A stretch of 64,000 nt of DNA from Arthrobacter roseus (GTDB lineage: Bacteria > Actinomycetota > Actinomycetes > Actinomycetales > Micrococcaceae). The first letter of the stretch is position 1. Each line of letters begins with the position of its first letter. Below are positions 51,365-61,195 of the stretch, piece by piece. A program made the translations under genes and the position numbers. The notes below the pieces were generated by a model. That model searched no databases, was not told the DNA's origin, and worked only from the letters and a program-made list of their open reading frames with translations. The DNA lies in assembly GCF_016907875.1 (NCBI RefSeq), contig NZ_JAFBCU010000001.1, positions 1,860,001-1,924,000 on the forward strand, in the 5' to 3' direction.

Positions 51365-52553
51365 TGGGGTGAGTTCGTGGATCGATGCTCGCGAGGTAAG
51401 ACTCGAAGTTCCTGCGGATCTCTGGGACAGAATCCCCACCAAACTTTTCGACGACCGCATCAGCCAAGACAAGCGCTACCATCGCTTCAGCAACAACTCC
51501 CGCAGCTGGAACAGCGCAGACATCAGAACGTTGATGATGAGCCTTGGCTTCCTCACCGGTACGGACATCGAAAGTCCGCAGGGCACGTGGGACAGTGGCT
51601 ATCGGTTTCATCGAGGCACGCACCCTGAGCAGCTCTCCAATGCTCATTCCGCCCTCAATACCTCCGGCGCGATTGGATGTGCGGACAACCCTACCTTCGG
51701 CGTCACGAACGATCTCATCGTGAGCTTCCGATCCACGCCGGGTTGCGGTCAGAAAGCCGTCTCCTACCTCGACGCCCTTAATCGCTTGGATACCCATGAG
51801 GGCAGCGGCTAGCCGGGCGTCCAGTTTCCGGTCCCAGTGGACATAGCTCCCAAGGCCCGGCGGTAGACCGTAGGCAAGGACCTCTACCACTCCGCCAAGG
51901 GTCTCACCGTCTCTGTGAGCGGCATCAACTTCAGCCACCATCGCAGCGGACGCGACAGGGTCAAAGCATCGAAGCGGATCCTGATCGAGCGCAGCTACGT
52001 CCTTTGCCTGCGGAACGGGACTACCCTCGGGCACGCTGGCCGAGGCTATGGCGACAGTATGGCTGAGGACTTGGATACCCAGCTCCGCTAGGAAACGGGC
52101 TGCCACTGTCCCGAGCGCAACACGGGTGGCTGTTTCACGGGCGCTGGCCCTTTCGAGAACTGGTCGTGCTTCGTCGAAACCATACTTTTGCATACCCGTG
52201 AAATCAGCATGGCCAGGACGTGGGCGCGTGAGCGGAGCGTTACGGGCCTGTGCATCGAGTATCGACTGTTCGACGGGGTCAGCGGCCATGACCGTTTCCC
52301 ATTTTGGCCATTCCGTATTCGCGATCTCGATAGCGACTGGTCCGCCCTGTGTCTGGCCATGCCGGACGCCCCCCACGAAGGAAACGCGATCTTCCTCAAA
52401 CTTCATGCGGGCACCGCGACCGTAGCCCAGCCTGCGTCGGGCCAGTGATTTCTGGACATCCGAACTGGTCAGAGGGACGCCCGCGGGAACACCCTCAATG
52501 ATTCCCACAAGGGCGGGACCGTGCGATTCTCCGGCAGTCAACCATCTCAACAT
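51354..52553 (-). CDS. aroC: Chorismate synthase
   Basis: FMN-dependent last step to chorismate. 399 residues from ATG 52553 ([21 protein letters not shown]), the family's usual start; GGGA precedes. [29 protein letters not shown] and [12 protein letters not shown] are signature blocks. Confidence 0.97.
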   Translation of the reverse strand: MLRWLTAGESHGPALVGIIEGVPAGVPLTSSDVQKSLARRRLGYGRGARMKFEEDRVSFVGGVRHGQTQGGPVAIEIANTEWPKWETVMAADPVEQSILDAQARNAPLTRPRPGHADFTGMQKYGFDEARPVLERASARETATRVALGTVAARFLAELGIQVLSHTVAIASASVPEGSPVPQAKDVAALDQDPLRCFDPVASAAMVAEVDAAHRDGETLGGVVEVLAYGLPPGLGSYVHWDRKLDARLAAALMGIQAIKGVEVGDGFLTATRRGSEAHDEIVRDAEGRVVRTSNRAGGIEGGMSIGELLRVRASMKPIATVPRALRTFDVRTGEEAKAHHQRSDVCAVPAAGVVAEAMVALVLADAVVEKFGGDSVPEIRRNFESYLASIDPRTHPSGS

Positions 52554-52585
52554 GATTCCCATACTGCCACGGACGTCCGTCCCAA

Positions 52586-53470
52586 CTAGCGCCGGGGAGC
52601 ACCCACTGCCCCACACATAGCATTTATGACGCCAGGGAGGAGGGCCCGTGGCGCTTCAGTGAATAAGAGAGCTTGTTCCGCAGCCTGATACACTAGCATG
52701 TCCAGACCGGAAACCGTCACCCCTCTCTGTGCCTCCCAAACGGAGGCCAGACAGCTGGGCCACGGGTCGTAGGCCACGTCAAGTAGAACTTTTCCAAACA
52801 GGTCCGTGCAGGCATGTAGTAGGTGGTCTGCCACCGAATCCGCCGCGCGAGGAGGTAGTGCGGAGATGGTCGCTGTTGCACCGGCAATGACCTTCAGCGC
52901 GCCATCGAATGTGGAAACGGAAAGATTCACGCCCAGTGCCTGAGCCACCCGCATCAGAGAATCAGCCTTGTCCGGGTTTCGAATGATCAACGTCGCGCTC
53001 CGCACGTGCAGCATTGCCAATGCCGAAAGGGCTGCCGCAGCAGTACCTCCCCCTCCGAGAACCACTGCATCTCCAGCGCCCTTGTAGCCAGCGAACCGTA
53101 GCGCCGACACGATGCCCTGCACATCGGTGTTATATCCTTCCAACCGAACCGGATGATCAGACGTTCTTACCGCCCGCACGGTGTTGACGGCGCCAAGAGT
53201 CAGGGCGGGCTCGTGGATCTGGTCTAAGTACGCCACCACAGCCCGCTTATGGGGCATTGTGACCGATAAGCCGCGCCACGCCAGATCCGTTCGAAACTGG
53301 TGTAGGAATGCATCCAGTTCCCCGGGCTCAACATCGACGGCTTCATACTCCCCGAGGGCCGCGAGGTACGAGTACGCTGCCCGGTGTAGATCCGGTGAAC
53401 GCGAATGCGAAATCGGGTGGCCGATGACCGCCGCTCTAAAAGGTCGGCCCTCCGGTTGCGTTAGTTGCAC
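52586..53470 (-). CDS. aroE: Shikimate dehydrogenase
   Basis: NADPH-dependent reduction of dehydroshikimate. 294 residues. Substrate site [32 protein letters not shown] (catalytic Lys) and a Rossmann [18 protein letters not shown] start overlapping the mltG stop by 10 bases. Confidence 0.95.
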   Translation of the reverse strand: MQLTQPEGRPFRAAVIGHPISHSRSPDLHRAAYSYLAALGEYEAVDVEPGELDAFLHQFRTDLAWRGLSVTMPHKRAVVAYLDQIHEPALTLGAVNTVRAVRTSDHPVRLEGYNTDVQGIVSALRFAGYKGAGDAVVLGGGGTAAAALSALAMLHVRSATLIIRNPDKADSLMRVAQALGVNLSVSTFDGALKVIAGATATISALPPRAADSVADHLLHACTDLFGKVLLDVAYDPWPSCLASVWEAQRGVTVSGLDMLVYQAAEQALLFTEAPRALLPGVINAMCGAVGAPRR

Positions 53471-54747
53471 CTGCCGGCGTCCTGCTCACTGCACCACTTT
53501 AGATACTCCTGAACATACCTGTTGTGCTCAGCGAGCGTCTCAGAAAACTTGGTTTCACCGGAGTCAAGGTTCACCGTCACCCAGTAGTAGTAGGGAACGT
53601 CTGCCGGATTGACCGCTGCATCGATCGCCTCTTCGCTGGGCGAGCCAATCGGTCCAACGGGTAACCCCATGTTCGCGTACGTGTTGTAGGGATTGGACTT
53701 GTCCTTCTTTTCCGCCTCGGTCAACTCATAGCTCTTCCGACTCAGACCGTAGGTCACCGTTGCGTCCGACTGAATACGGCCCGCAGTCTCAGTGTTCTCC
53801 GGCGAGAGTCGGTTCTCAATCGCTCCGGCAACAGCCGCGTAGTCGGCCTCGCCTGCTTCCGCCTGGACGATGCTCGCAATCGTCAAAATGCGGTACTGCT
53901 TGTCAGGGTCGGTGACACCGGCAGCTTCTAACCGTTCAAAGGTTGTGTCCACCAACTTCTGAATCATCTGTTCGGGCGAAGCCCCAATATCGAACCGGTA
54001 CTCCCCCGGAGCCAGGTATCCCTCCAGCTTTGGTGCCTGATCAGGCAGACCGAATGCCTGTGGATCCTCAGCCAGCTTTTCCAACTGGGCCTTGTCAACC
54101 CCGGTGGATTCGGCTAGCACGTGCAGGACCTCGTCCTGACGCAATCCACTGGCGATTGCCGCGTAGTGGACACCTGGCTCTTCCTCAAGCAGCACTTCAG
54201 CAGCACCAGCAGATGACATCTGCTTTTTCATGACATACTCGCCCGGTTGAATCGGTCTGCCATCAGCCTTCTGCTGGAACGTATCCAGGAACGTACCGCC
54301 GTCAGCGACGATGTCTTTGCTTTCAAGATTCTGGCTGATGAGCATAGCTGCGGCACCGGGTTCGACGATGAACGTCACTTCGCCGGTTCCAGGGCCGGCA
54401 TAGTCCTTGATTTCGTTCATGCCAAGGAGATCCCGCAGGAACAGTGTCAGACCAAATACAACGACAGCGAAAAACACCAGAACAAGCACCAAGATCACCG
54501 TCTGACGGCGGTGACGACGACGCTTGGCTTGAGAGGGCCGACGACGGCGACGCAGCGGAAGGTCCTCATGGAAGAACTGGTCCACGGGCGGCTCGGTGTC
54601 AGAACCGGTGAAGTGTCCGTAATCGTTCGGACGAGAATATGTCCCAGCGTCGTCATGATCTACACCGTATTCGTCCGCGTGATCGCCGTTGTGGCCGGGT
54701 TCGTTCTCCCACGGCTCCAATGCGTCGGTACGAGTATGCCGACTCAT
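53461..54747 (-). CDS. mltG: Endolytic murein transglycosylase MltG
   Basis: Membrane lytic transglycosylase that ends nascent glycan strands. 428 residues: a long acidic then basic cytoplasmic N terminus, a membrane segment at about 80-100 (VILVLVLVFFAVVVFGLTLF), a LysM-like region and the YceG catalytic domain with the Glu in IASIVQAEAGEADYAAVAGA. ATG shares ATGA with the ruvX stop. Confidence 0.96.
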   Translation of the reverse strand: MSRHTRTDALEPWENEPGHNGDHADEYGVDHDDAGTYSRPNDYGHFTGSDTEPPVDQFFHEDLPLRRRRRPSQAKRRRHRRQTVILVLVLVFFAVVVFGLTLFLRDLLGMNEIKDYAGPGTGEVTFIVEPGAAAMLISQNLESKDIVADGGTFLDTFQQKADGRPIQPGEYVMKKQMSSAGAAEVLLEEEPGVHYAAIASGLRQDEVLHVLAESTGVDKAQLEKLAEDPQAFGLPDQAPKLEGYLAPGEYRFDIGASPEQMIQKLVDTTFERLEAAGVTDPDKQYRILTIASIVQAEAGEADYAAVAGAIENRLSPENTETAGRIQSDATVTYGLSRKSYELTEAEKKDKSNPYNTYANMGLPVGPIGSPSEEAIDAAVNPADVPYYYWVTVNLDSGETKFSETLAEHNRYVQEYLKWCSEQDAGRCN

Positions 54748-55343
54748 CGGCTATCTCTCTCGCCGGCGTTTGGCTGCGAAATGTTTAGCTCCTTGCTAGG
54801 CGCCCCGCCCAGGTCCTGTGGACGAATGGCAGCGCGGATTCTGACAGGCTCCCCCACGTCCCGCTGCAGCGAACGCTGCGTGTCCATAGCGTGCTGCAAA
54901 ATGCCCACAGCTGCTACTTGATCCACCACCTTACGGTGATCCTTGGTCTTCCTTCCAGCCTCAGAGAGCACGCGGTGCGCCGAGACTGTTGTGAGTCGCT
55001 CGTCAAAGAGTACAACAGGCAGCTCGATGCCGCTCTCCGCCAAAAACCCGACGACCATCTGCGAATACTCCCGCGCCATGGTGGTCGACGCCGTGTCCGT
55101 GCCCTTCAAACTCTGTGGAAGTCCAATGATAATCCTTACCGCCGACCGCTCTTGCGCCTCTCTGAGAAGTAGCTGGATGTCGGAGTTCTTCTTCGTGTCC
55201 CGACGGAGTGTCCGCACCGGAGTGGCTAGGAGTCCACCGGGATCGCTGGCCGCCAGACCAACGCGGACAAGGCCGACGTCGACCCCCAACCACACGCCGT
55301 GAGGCTCTACGTGAGAGGACACCTGCAGCCTAACCCCGGTCAC
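54744..55343 (-). CDS. ruvX: Putative Holliday junction resolvase / pre-16S rRNA nuclease RuvX (YqgF)
   Basis: RNase H-fold protein; in E. coli YqgF helps mature the 16S rRNA 5' end. GVDVGLVRVGLA (first Asp), GLPQSLKGT, LFDERLTTVSA (Glu) and DHRKVVDQVAA (last Asp) are intact. A GTG at 55343 overlaps alaS by 14 bases; GTG at 55322 with an AGG 6 bases upstream may be the real start. A tail of about 45 residues after the fold is not conserved. Confidence 0.94.
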   Translation of the reverse strand: MTGVRLQVSSHVEPHGVWLGVDVGLVRVGLAASDPGGLLATPVRTLRRDTKKNSDIQLLLREAQERSAVRIIIGLPQSLKGTDTASTTMAREYSQMVVGFLAESGIELPVVLFDERLTTVSAHRVLSEAGRKTKDHRKVVDQVAAVGILQHAMDTQRSLQRDVGEPVRIRAAIRPQDLGGAPSKELNISQPNAGERDSR

Positions 55344-58011
55344 AGACTGCTTGGCGGATCGCTGCCAGAGCCGCTGGGATCATGGCGGCATTGGATCCAC
55401 CACCCTGGGCGACGTCGTCCTTCCCGCCTCCGCCACCGCCGAGAATTCCTGCTGCTGTCCGAACGAGCGCCCCGGCCTTGACTGATTCAGTCCGCGCCGC
55501 GTCGTTGGTCGCGACAAGAATCAGTGGACGGTTGTTCGACACACCGGCAATAGCTACGGCCGCCGAACTGTTGCCGAGCCTTGTCCGCAGGTCTAGAGCC
55601 AGCATCCGGAGATCATCTGCTCCGGATACCTCCCCAGCGTTGTGCAGGATCAGCTTGACGCCACGTGCATCGACCGCGGTCTTTGCAATGTCGGCAGCCT
55701 CATGGGCGAGCTGCTCTCTGCGCATTTTCTCCAGCTGCTTCTCGGCGTTTTTCAGCTTATTGAGAGTTGCGGCTAGTCGCTCGGGCAACTGGTTGGAAGG
55801 AACTTTGAGCATGTCCGAGAGCTCCGTGACCAGTGCCCGTTCCGCAGCCAGGTGCCTGAAGGCGTCCATACCAACAAACGCCTCGACCCGACGGTTGCCG
55901 GAACCAACTGACTGTTCTCCAAGGAGTGTCAGACTGCCGATGTTGGACGTGGACTGGACATGCGTGCCGCCACAAAGTTCGCGCGACCATGCGCCATCGA
56001 TCTCCACGACACGGACATTCTCCCCGTAAGCCTCACCAAAGAGAGCCATCGCCCCCAAGGCCTTGGCCTCTTCCAGCCCCATGACCCGGGTTTCAACCCT
56101 GAAGTTGTTTCGGATGGCTAGATTAGCCACCTCTTCAACCTCTGACTTGGCCGCCGCACTGATTGCTTCGCCCCAGGCGAAGTCGAAACGAAGATAACCG
56201 GCTTTATTGAACGAACCGCTCTGCAGCGCCTCTGGACCAAGAATCTGGTGCAAGGCCGCATGCACAATGTGGGTGCCGGAATGCGCCTGCTCGCCAGCAT
56301 GACGCCGCTGGACATCAACGGCAGCTTCAACCCGGGTTCCTGCCGCGATCTCTCCCTCACGAACGATCGCCTTGTGCACGCTCAGACCACGCAACGGCCT
56401 TTGTACATCGGTGACTTCGACCACGAAGCCGTCCCCGGTGATGAGCCCGGTATCAGCTGCCTGTCCACCGGCCTCGGCATAGAACGGCGTTTCATTGAGA
56501 ACAAGCTCAATTTCGCTGCCGACGCCTGCCGACGCGAGTGCCTTACCGCCACTGACCAATCCCCGGACCGTGGAGTCCGTCGTTAACTCGTCGTAGCCGG
56601 TAAAGACCGTCTCTCCCACAGCGAGCAGGTCCTCAAAGGCACGCAGATCGGCGTGTCCGCCCTTTTTCCCCTTAGCATCCGCGCGGGCCCTGAGACGCTG
56701 TTCCAGCATGAGCGAACGAAATCCCGACTCATCCACGGACACGCCAGCTTCCTCAGCCATTTCAAGGGTGAGATCAATGGGGAACCCGTAGGTATCATGC
56801 AACGCGAACGCATCCGCGCCAGAGAGGGACGAACCAGTCTTCCTCGATTCGCGCACAGCGTCATCGAGCCTCGCGGTGCCGGAGGCGATGGTCCGCAGGA
56901 ATGACTTCTCCTCGGCGTACATGACACGGCTGATCCGCGCGAAATCCTCCTCGACCACCGGATACGTGCCCTTCATGGCGTCCCGCGAAACCGGCAGCAG
57001 ATCCGGTAGGCATGGCCGATCAACGCCCAGGAGGCGCATGGAGCGCACTGCGCGGCGAATGAGTCGGCGCAGGACATAACCGCGGCCCTCATTGGAGGGC
57101 GCGACGCCGTCTGAAATAAGCATGAGCGCTGATCGGATGTGATCAGCGACAACCCGAAGCCGGACATCATCGGTGTGGCGGCGGTCTTCGGAGGATTCTG
57201 CGCTGGTGTAGGTCTTCCCGGACAACTCGGCAGCTCTGTCTAGTACGGGACGGACCTGGTCGGTCTCGTACATGTTCTCCACGCCTTGAAGAATCATGGC
57301 AAGCCGTTCCAACCCAAGCCCAGTATCGATGTTCTTCTGAGGCAGTTCCCCGGAAATATCAAAATCACTTTTGCTGCGAACCGCGGATAGTTGGTACTGC
57401 ATGAATACAAGATTCCAGATCTCGATGAACCGCGGCGAGTCCGTCTCCGGGCCGCCGGGAGGACCGTAAGAAGGCCCTCTGTCATAGAAAATTTCAGAAC
57501 AAGGGCCTCCGGGGCCAGGCTGACCGGTACTCCAATAGTTCTCGGATTCACCAAGCTTCTGGATACGTTCGGCAGGCACGCCAACGACGTCGCGCCAGAT
57601 AGCCAAGGCCTCTTCGTCGTCCCGATAGACCGTCACCCAGAGACGCTCAGGATCCAAGCCATAGCCACCGTCGGCCACCTTGGATGTCAGCAGGCCCCAC
57701 GCCAACTTGATGGCGCCCTCCTTGAAGTAATCGCCGAAGGAGAAATTGCCGCACATCTGGAAAAAGGTGCCGTGACGGGCAGTCTTGCCCACTTCTTCGA
57801 TGTCTCCAGTCCGTAGGCACTTCTGGACGCTCGTTGCCCTGTCGTAGGGAGCTGGTTCCTTCGCCGTCAGGTACGGAATGAACGGGACCATTCCGGCGAT
57901 GGTGAACAGTAGCGATGGGTCGGTGGAAACCAGAGACGCAGAGGGCACAACCGTATGGCCATTCTTCTGAAAGTAATCCAGCCAGCGGCCGACGATTTCA
58001 TGGGACTTCAT
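55330..58011 (-). CDS. alaS: Alanyl-tRNA synthetase
   Basis: Class II synthetase with editing. 893 residues: a catalytic domain beginning MKSHEIVGRWLDYFQKNGH, the tRNA-recognition region, an editing domain with zinc motifs HSGTHIVHAALH and ELCGGTHVQSTSNIG, and a C-terminal DHHA1-like Gly-rich domain (GILGGGGGGKDDVAQGGG). Central in the rpsD-to-nusB unit. Confidence 0.98.
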   Translation of the reverse strand: MKSHEIVGRWLDYFQKNGHTVVPSASLVSTDPSLLFTIAGMVPFIPYLTAKEPAPYDRATSVQKCLRTGDIEEVGKTARHGTFFQMCGNFSFGDYFKEGAIKLAWGLLTSKVADGGYGLDPERLWVTVYRDDEEALAIWRDVVGVPAERIQKLGESENYWSTGQPGPGGPCSEIFYDRGPSYGPPGGPETDSPRFIEIWNLVFMQYQLSAVRSKSDFDISGELPQKNIDTGLGLERLAMILQGVENMYETDQVRPVLDRAAELSGKTYTSAESSEDRRHTDDVRLRVVADHIRSALMLISDGVAPSNEGRGYVLRRLIRRAVRSMRLLGVDRPCLPDLLPVSRDAMKGTYPVVEEDFARISRVMYAEEKSFLRTIASGTARLDDAVRESRKTGSSLSGADAFALHDTYGFPIDLTLEMAEEAGVSVDESGFRSLMLEQRLRARADAKGKKGGHADLRAFEDLLAVGETVFTGYDELTTDSTVRGLVSGGKALASAGVGSEIELVLNETPFYAEAGGQAADTGLITGDGFVVEVTDVQRPLRGLSVHKAIVREGEIAAGTRVEAAVDVQRRHAGEQAHSGTHIVHAALHQILGPEALQSGSFNKAGYLRFDFAWGEAISAAAKSEVEEVANLAIRNNFRVETRVMGLEEAKALGAMALFGEAYGENVRVVEIDGAWSRELCGGTHVQSTSNIGSLTLLGEQSVGSGNRRVEAFVGMDAFRHLAAERALVTELSDMLKVPSNQLPERLAATLNKLKNAEKQLEKMRREQLAHEAADIAKTAVDARGVKLILHNAGEVSGADDLRMLALDLRTRLGNSSAAVAIAGVSNNRPLILVATNDAARTESVKAGALVRTAAGILGGGGGGKDDVAQGGGSNAAMIPAALAAIRQAVCDRG

Positions 58012-58102
58012 GGGGATTAATCAACCCTTCGGAGATGGCAGCACGAGTGCTGACCCTAAGCATTTAAGTAGTGATGTCGGGGGCCACAGCGCCTCGGGTT
58101 GG

Positions 58103-58321
58103 TCAGTGGCTGTCCAGCCCCAAAGCAGCGCGAAGTTCAGTTTCACGCTCATCCATGCTGGTTCTAAAGGTTTGGGTGAACCCACCGACGCTGTCGGTCA
58201 TGGAACCCACCATGCGGTTCAGGCCCTGGGGCCCGGCAGCTTCCTTCAGCGCCGACACTCTACGGACAGCAAGGACTCCGATAGCTATACCTGCCGACAT
58301 CCAAAAAACTCTTCTGATCAC
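58103..58321 (-). CDS. Small conserved membrane protein (unknown)
   Basis: 72 residues: a hydrophobic N-terminal segment (VFWMSAGIAIGVLAV) followed by a soluble helix rich in Glu and Arg. I do not recognise a named family. It is 20 bases behind the DUF948 gene and upstream of alaS, and it looks coding because length, start and spacing fit the unit. Confidence 0.7.
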   Translation of the reverse strand: MIRRVFWMSAGIAIGVLAVRRVSALKEAAGPQGLNRMVGSMTDSVGGFTQTFRTSMDERETELRAALGLDSH

Positions 58322-58341
58322 GACCAGACTCCTTAGGGGGT

Positions 58342-58734
58342 TCAGCGACTGCGACGGCCGCGGCCGCCAACTGGTCGGTTGGACAGAGCGGAACGCACAC
58401 CGTAGGAAAACGCAGCAATCTTGATCAGCGGTCTCCCCAGTGTTGCCGCAGTCAGCGCAGTAAGGGCCGAAACATTCGCGGAAGCATCAGAGACATTGCT
58501 GGAAATTCCATCCACCTTCCTCAGCTGCTCATGGGTAGTGGACACCGTGCTTGTCACTTCATCAATTAGCGGCGTCGTTCCGTCACTGACGGCGCGGACG
58601 GCCCCACGAAGTTCATCGAATACCTTGCCAAGCTTCCAGATGGGAACGGCGAGCAAGGCGACCAGCACTGCGAATACTCCAGCAGCGATGAGGCCGGCAA
58701 TATCTCCACCCGACATGTTGGCTCTCTTTCTCAT
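58342..58734 (-). CDS. DUF948 domain membrane protein
   Basis: 130 residues. N-terminal membrane segment (DIAGLIAAGVFAVLVALLAVPI) then an amphipathic, probably coiled-coil region with many Val/Thr/Ser (LIDEVTSTVSTTHEQLRKV) and a basic end. DUF948 proteins are of unknown function, with a general-stress link in Firmicutes. The place upstream of alaS is conserved in Micrococcaceae as far as I know. Confidence 0.85.
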   Translation of the reverse strand: MRKRANMSGGDIAGLIAAGVFAVLVALLAVPIWKLGKVFDELRGAVRAVSDGTTPLIDEVTSTVSTTHEQLRKVDGISSNVSDASANVSALTALTAATLGRPLIKIAAFSYGVRSALSNRPVGGRGRRSR

Positions 58735-58788
58735 TTAAATGTACGTAACCGGGATCAATGGTCGTTTCTGATAAATACCCTACAACCA

Positions 58789-58820
58789 CAACAGCCCGCG
58801 GCGTCTGCCACGGGCTGTTG
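58789..58820 (-). terminator. Hairpin downstream of rpsD
   Basis: Perfect 10-bp stem CAACAGCCCG / CGGGCTGTTG with a 12-base loop that can add a GGC/GCC pairing. It lies 50 bases beyond the rpsD stop. No T-tract follows, so it may be a partial terminator or an mRNA 3'-end stabiliser before the downstream alaS unit. Confidence 0.65.
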
Positions 58821-58870
58821 GTGAGCGAAGCCGCCGAAGTAGGAGCGGCATGCTAAAGAACTGCGCCAGC

Positions 58871-59497
58871 TTAGCGGGCGTAGTACTCCACTACGAGCTG
58901 CTCTTCGCAGGTCACGGGGACCTCTGTACGCTTGGGGCGGCGGACCAGGCGAGCCTGGAGCTTCTCGAGCGTGACGTCCAAGTATGCAGGAACTGCGGGC
59001 AGAACATCCCGGTGGGCGCCGGCTGCGGCAACCTGGAATGGAGTCATGACCTCGCTGCGGACGTGGACGTGAATCAGCTGTCCTTCGGAGACGCGGAACG
59101 ACGGACGGTCCACTCGTGCGCCGTCAACCATGATGTGACGGTGCACAACAAGCTGGCGGGCCTGCGAGATGGTCCGGGCAAATCCAGCGCGGAGCACCAG
59201 CGCGTCCAGACGCATTTCAAGAAGCTCGATGAGATTTTCACCGGTCAGACCGGAAGTGCGCCGAGCTTCTTCAAAAACGCGTGCCATCTGCGCTTCGCGG
59301 ATGCCGTACTGCGCGCGTAGACGCTGCTTTTCGCGCAACCGTACAGCGTAATCGCTGTCCTGCTTGCGACGGGCGCGTCCGTGCTGGCCGGGACCGTACG
59401 GACGACGCTCCATGTACTTCTCGGCCTTGGGGGTCAAAGCTACGCCGAGGGCACGCGAGATGCGAACCTTCCGGCGGGCACGTGTGTTATTAGCCAC
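58871..59497 (-). CDS. rpsD: 30S ribosomal protein S4
   Basis: Primary 16S rRNA binder. 208 residues; starts MANNTRARRKVRISRALG and has the S4 RNA-binding domain LEMRLDALVLRAGFARTISQARQLV. The N terminus has no zinc-binding Cys cluster, so this is the zinc-free (C-minus) form. GTG start with GGAAGG 5 bases upstream. Separated from aspS-rarA by a 241-base leader region. Confidence 0.98.
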   Translation of the reverse strand: MANNTRARRKVRISRALGVALTPKAEKYMERRPYGPGQHGRARRKQDSDYAVRLREKQRLRAQYGIREAQMARVFEEARRTSGLTGENLIELLEMRLDALVLRAGFARTISQARQLVVHRHIMVDGARVDRPSFRVSEGQLIHVHVRSEVMTPFQVAAAGAHRDVLPAVPAYLDVTLEKLQARLVRRPKRTEVPVTCEEQLVVEYYAR

Positions 59498-59637
59498 GAA
59501 TACCTTCCAATAATGGCGACAGAATTTTTATCTCTGGCCTCCTTTGTGGAGAGCTTAGGCCTGTCGCTGCCTTCGGCTACAGTGCACTTCCGTTTATCCC
59601 CCAAACCGCACCTGAATCATGGTTGCGTCGCGTGAGA

Positions 59638-59667
59638 TAAATAGCAGGAATGAGACTTGCCAGTCGA
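59638..59667 (-). promoter_or_regulatory. Candidate rpsD promoter
   Basis: TCGACT and TATTTA spaced by 18 bases on the minus strand, giving a leader of about 130 bases. The leader can form a GGCCT/AGGCC hairpin and a small GCC-GAA-GGC hairpin; S4 often represses its own mRNA, but I see no known S4 pseudoknot. Confidence 0.4.
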
Positions 59668-59738
59668 CCAACCATCCTAGCATGCTGAGATCGTTGGACT
59701 GGATGCCAAGGTCCTCGTCATCGCCGTGGGGAAGATTG

Positions 59739-61127
59739 TTACTGACCCCGAATGATACTCCGGAGCTTCTCGATACGTGCCTGAAGCTCACGCTCAGCGC
59801 CGTTGAGCGTTGGCTCGTAGTAGTTGCGTCCCACGAGATCATCGGGCGCATACTGCTGGCGAGCTACACCGTGGGGCTCATCATGCGAATACACGTAGCC
59901 GTTGCCATGCCCAAGCTGCGTGGCTCCGGGATAATGAGCGTCCCTCAAGCCGGGAGGTATCCCCTGACCACGCCCGGCACGGACATCGGCAATCGCAGCG
60001 TTGATTCCCATATAAGCTGCGTTGGATTTTGGTGCCGTCGCCAGATGGACCACAGCCTCAGCGAGGATAATGCGCCCTTCCGGCATACCGATAAGCTGCA
60101 CGGCCTGTGCCGCGGCAACTGCGGTCTGCAGCGCGGTTGGGTCTGCCATACCGACGTCCTCAGAGGCTGAGATGACGAGCCGTCGCGCAATGAACCGCGG
60201 GTCTTCCCCCGCTTCGAGCATGCGAGCGAGGTAATGCAGAGCCGCATCGACGTCGGAGCCGCGCAGTGACTTGATGAAGGCACTGGTGACGTCGTAGTGC
60301 TGGTCTCCAGCCTTGTCATAGCGCAAGGCCGCTACATCGAGGGCCTTTTCAGCATGTTCGAGCGTGATCTCCACTGGTTCGGTGGCTTCGGGAGCAGCAG
60401 AGTATGCCACGCCAGCAGCGGCCTCGAGCGCAGTCAGCCCCCGGCGTGCGTCCCCTGCAGCCAGCCGGACCAGGTGTTCAAGCGCTTCATCGGTGAGACG
60501 AACCTTTGACGCAAGCCCCCGTTCCTGAACGACAGCGCGCTGCAGAAGGTCGCCGATGTTCTGCGTCGTCAAAGGTTTGAGCGTGAGGAGCAGCGACCGC
60601 GACAATAGCGGTGAAACCACCGAGAAGGAGGGGTTCTCGGTGGTCGCCGCAATGAGAACAACCCAGCGATTCTCGACTCCCGGCAACAGCGCATCCTGCT
60701 GAGCTTTGTTGAAGCGATGGATCTCGTCCAGAAATAGAACGGTGGTTCGCCCATACAGGTCTCGCTCCGTCAGGGCCTCTTCCATGACTCGGCGTACGTC
60801 TTTGACTCCGGACGTTATTGCGGAGAGCTCCACGAACTTCCGGCCAGGGCCATGCGAAATGACGTGCGCGAGCGTCGTCTTGCCCGTTCCCGGCGGACCC
60901 CAGAGGATAGCTGATGTGGGTCCGGCCGGACCCACATCAGCGGACCCCGCTGCAAGTGACCGCAACGGCGAACCGGGGCCCAGCAAGTGCTCCTGGCCCA
61001 CGACGTCTTCCAATGAACGTGGACGCATACGAACTGCCAGCGGACTTCGCGCCCGCGAGATGCCACCGGAGACCGTGTCCTCCCCGGAGTCCGGATCCGG
61101 TTGCGCAGCACTGAATAAGTCACTCAT
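59739..61127 (-). CDS. rarA: Replication-associated recombination protein A (RarA/MgsA) AAA+ ATPase
   Basis: AAA+ ATPase acting at stalled replication forks. 462 residues. Walker [16 protein letters not shown], Walker [17 protein letters not shown], sensor [11 protein letters not shown] and the RarA C-terminal tetramerisation region ([22 protein letters not shown]). The segment encoding [12 protein letters not shown] just before Walker A is an exact DNA palindrome. 68 bases downstream of aspS. Confidence 0.96.
   Translation of the reverse strand: MSDLFSAAQPDPDSGEDTVSGGISRARSPLAVRMRPRSLEDVVGQEHLLGPGSPLRSLAAGSADVGPAGPTSAILWGPPGTGKTTLAHVISHGPGRKFVELSAITSGVKDVRRVMEEALTERDLYGRTTVLFLDEIHRFNKAQQDALLPGVENRWVVLIAATTENPSFSVVSPLLSRSLLLTLKPLTTQNIGDLLQRAVVQERGLASKVRLTDEALEHLVRLAAGDARRGLTALEAAAGVAYSAAPEATEPVEITLEHAEKALDVAALRYDKAGDQHYDVTSAFIKSLRGSDVDAALHYLARMLEAGEDPRFIARRLVISASEDVGMADPTALQTAVAAAQAVQLIGMPEGRIILAEAVVHLATAPKSNAAYMGINAAIADVRAGRGQGIPPGLRDAHYPGATQLGHGNGYVYSHDEPHGVARQQYAPDDLVGRNYYEPTLNGAERELQARIEKLRSIIRGQ
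60910..60941. repeat. Perfect 32-bp palindrome inside rarA
   Basis: Sixteen bases (GCTGATGTGGGTCCGG) are followed directly by their exact reverse complement, with no spacer. Both strands therefore read the same and both encode [12 protein letters not shown]-like residues. It lies just before the rarA Walker A motif. It can extrude as a cruciform or form a hairpin in mRNA. Confidence 0.95.
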
Positions 61128-61195
61128 CGGATGAGACTATCCCTCGAAGCGCAGATGCTGCTCACCCCACCCGGCGCACCAGTTCGAAGCAACCG

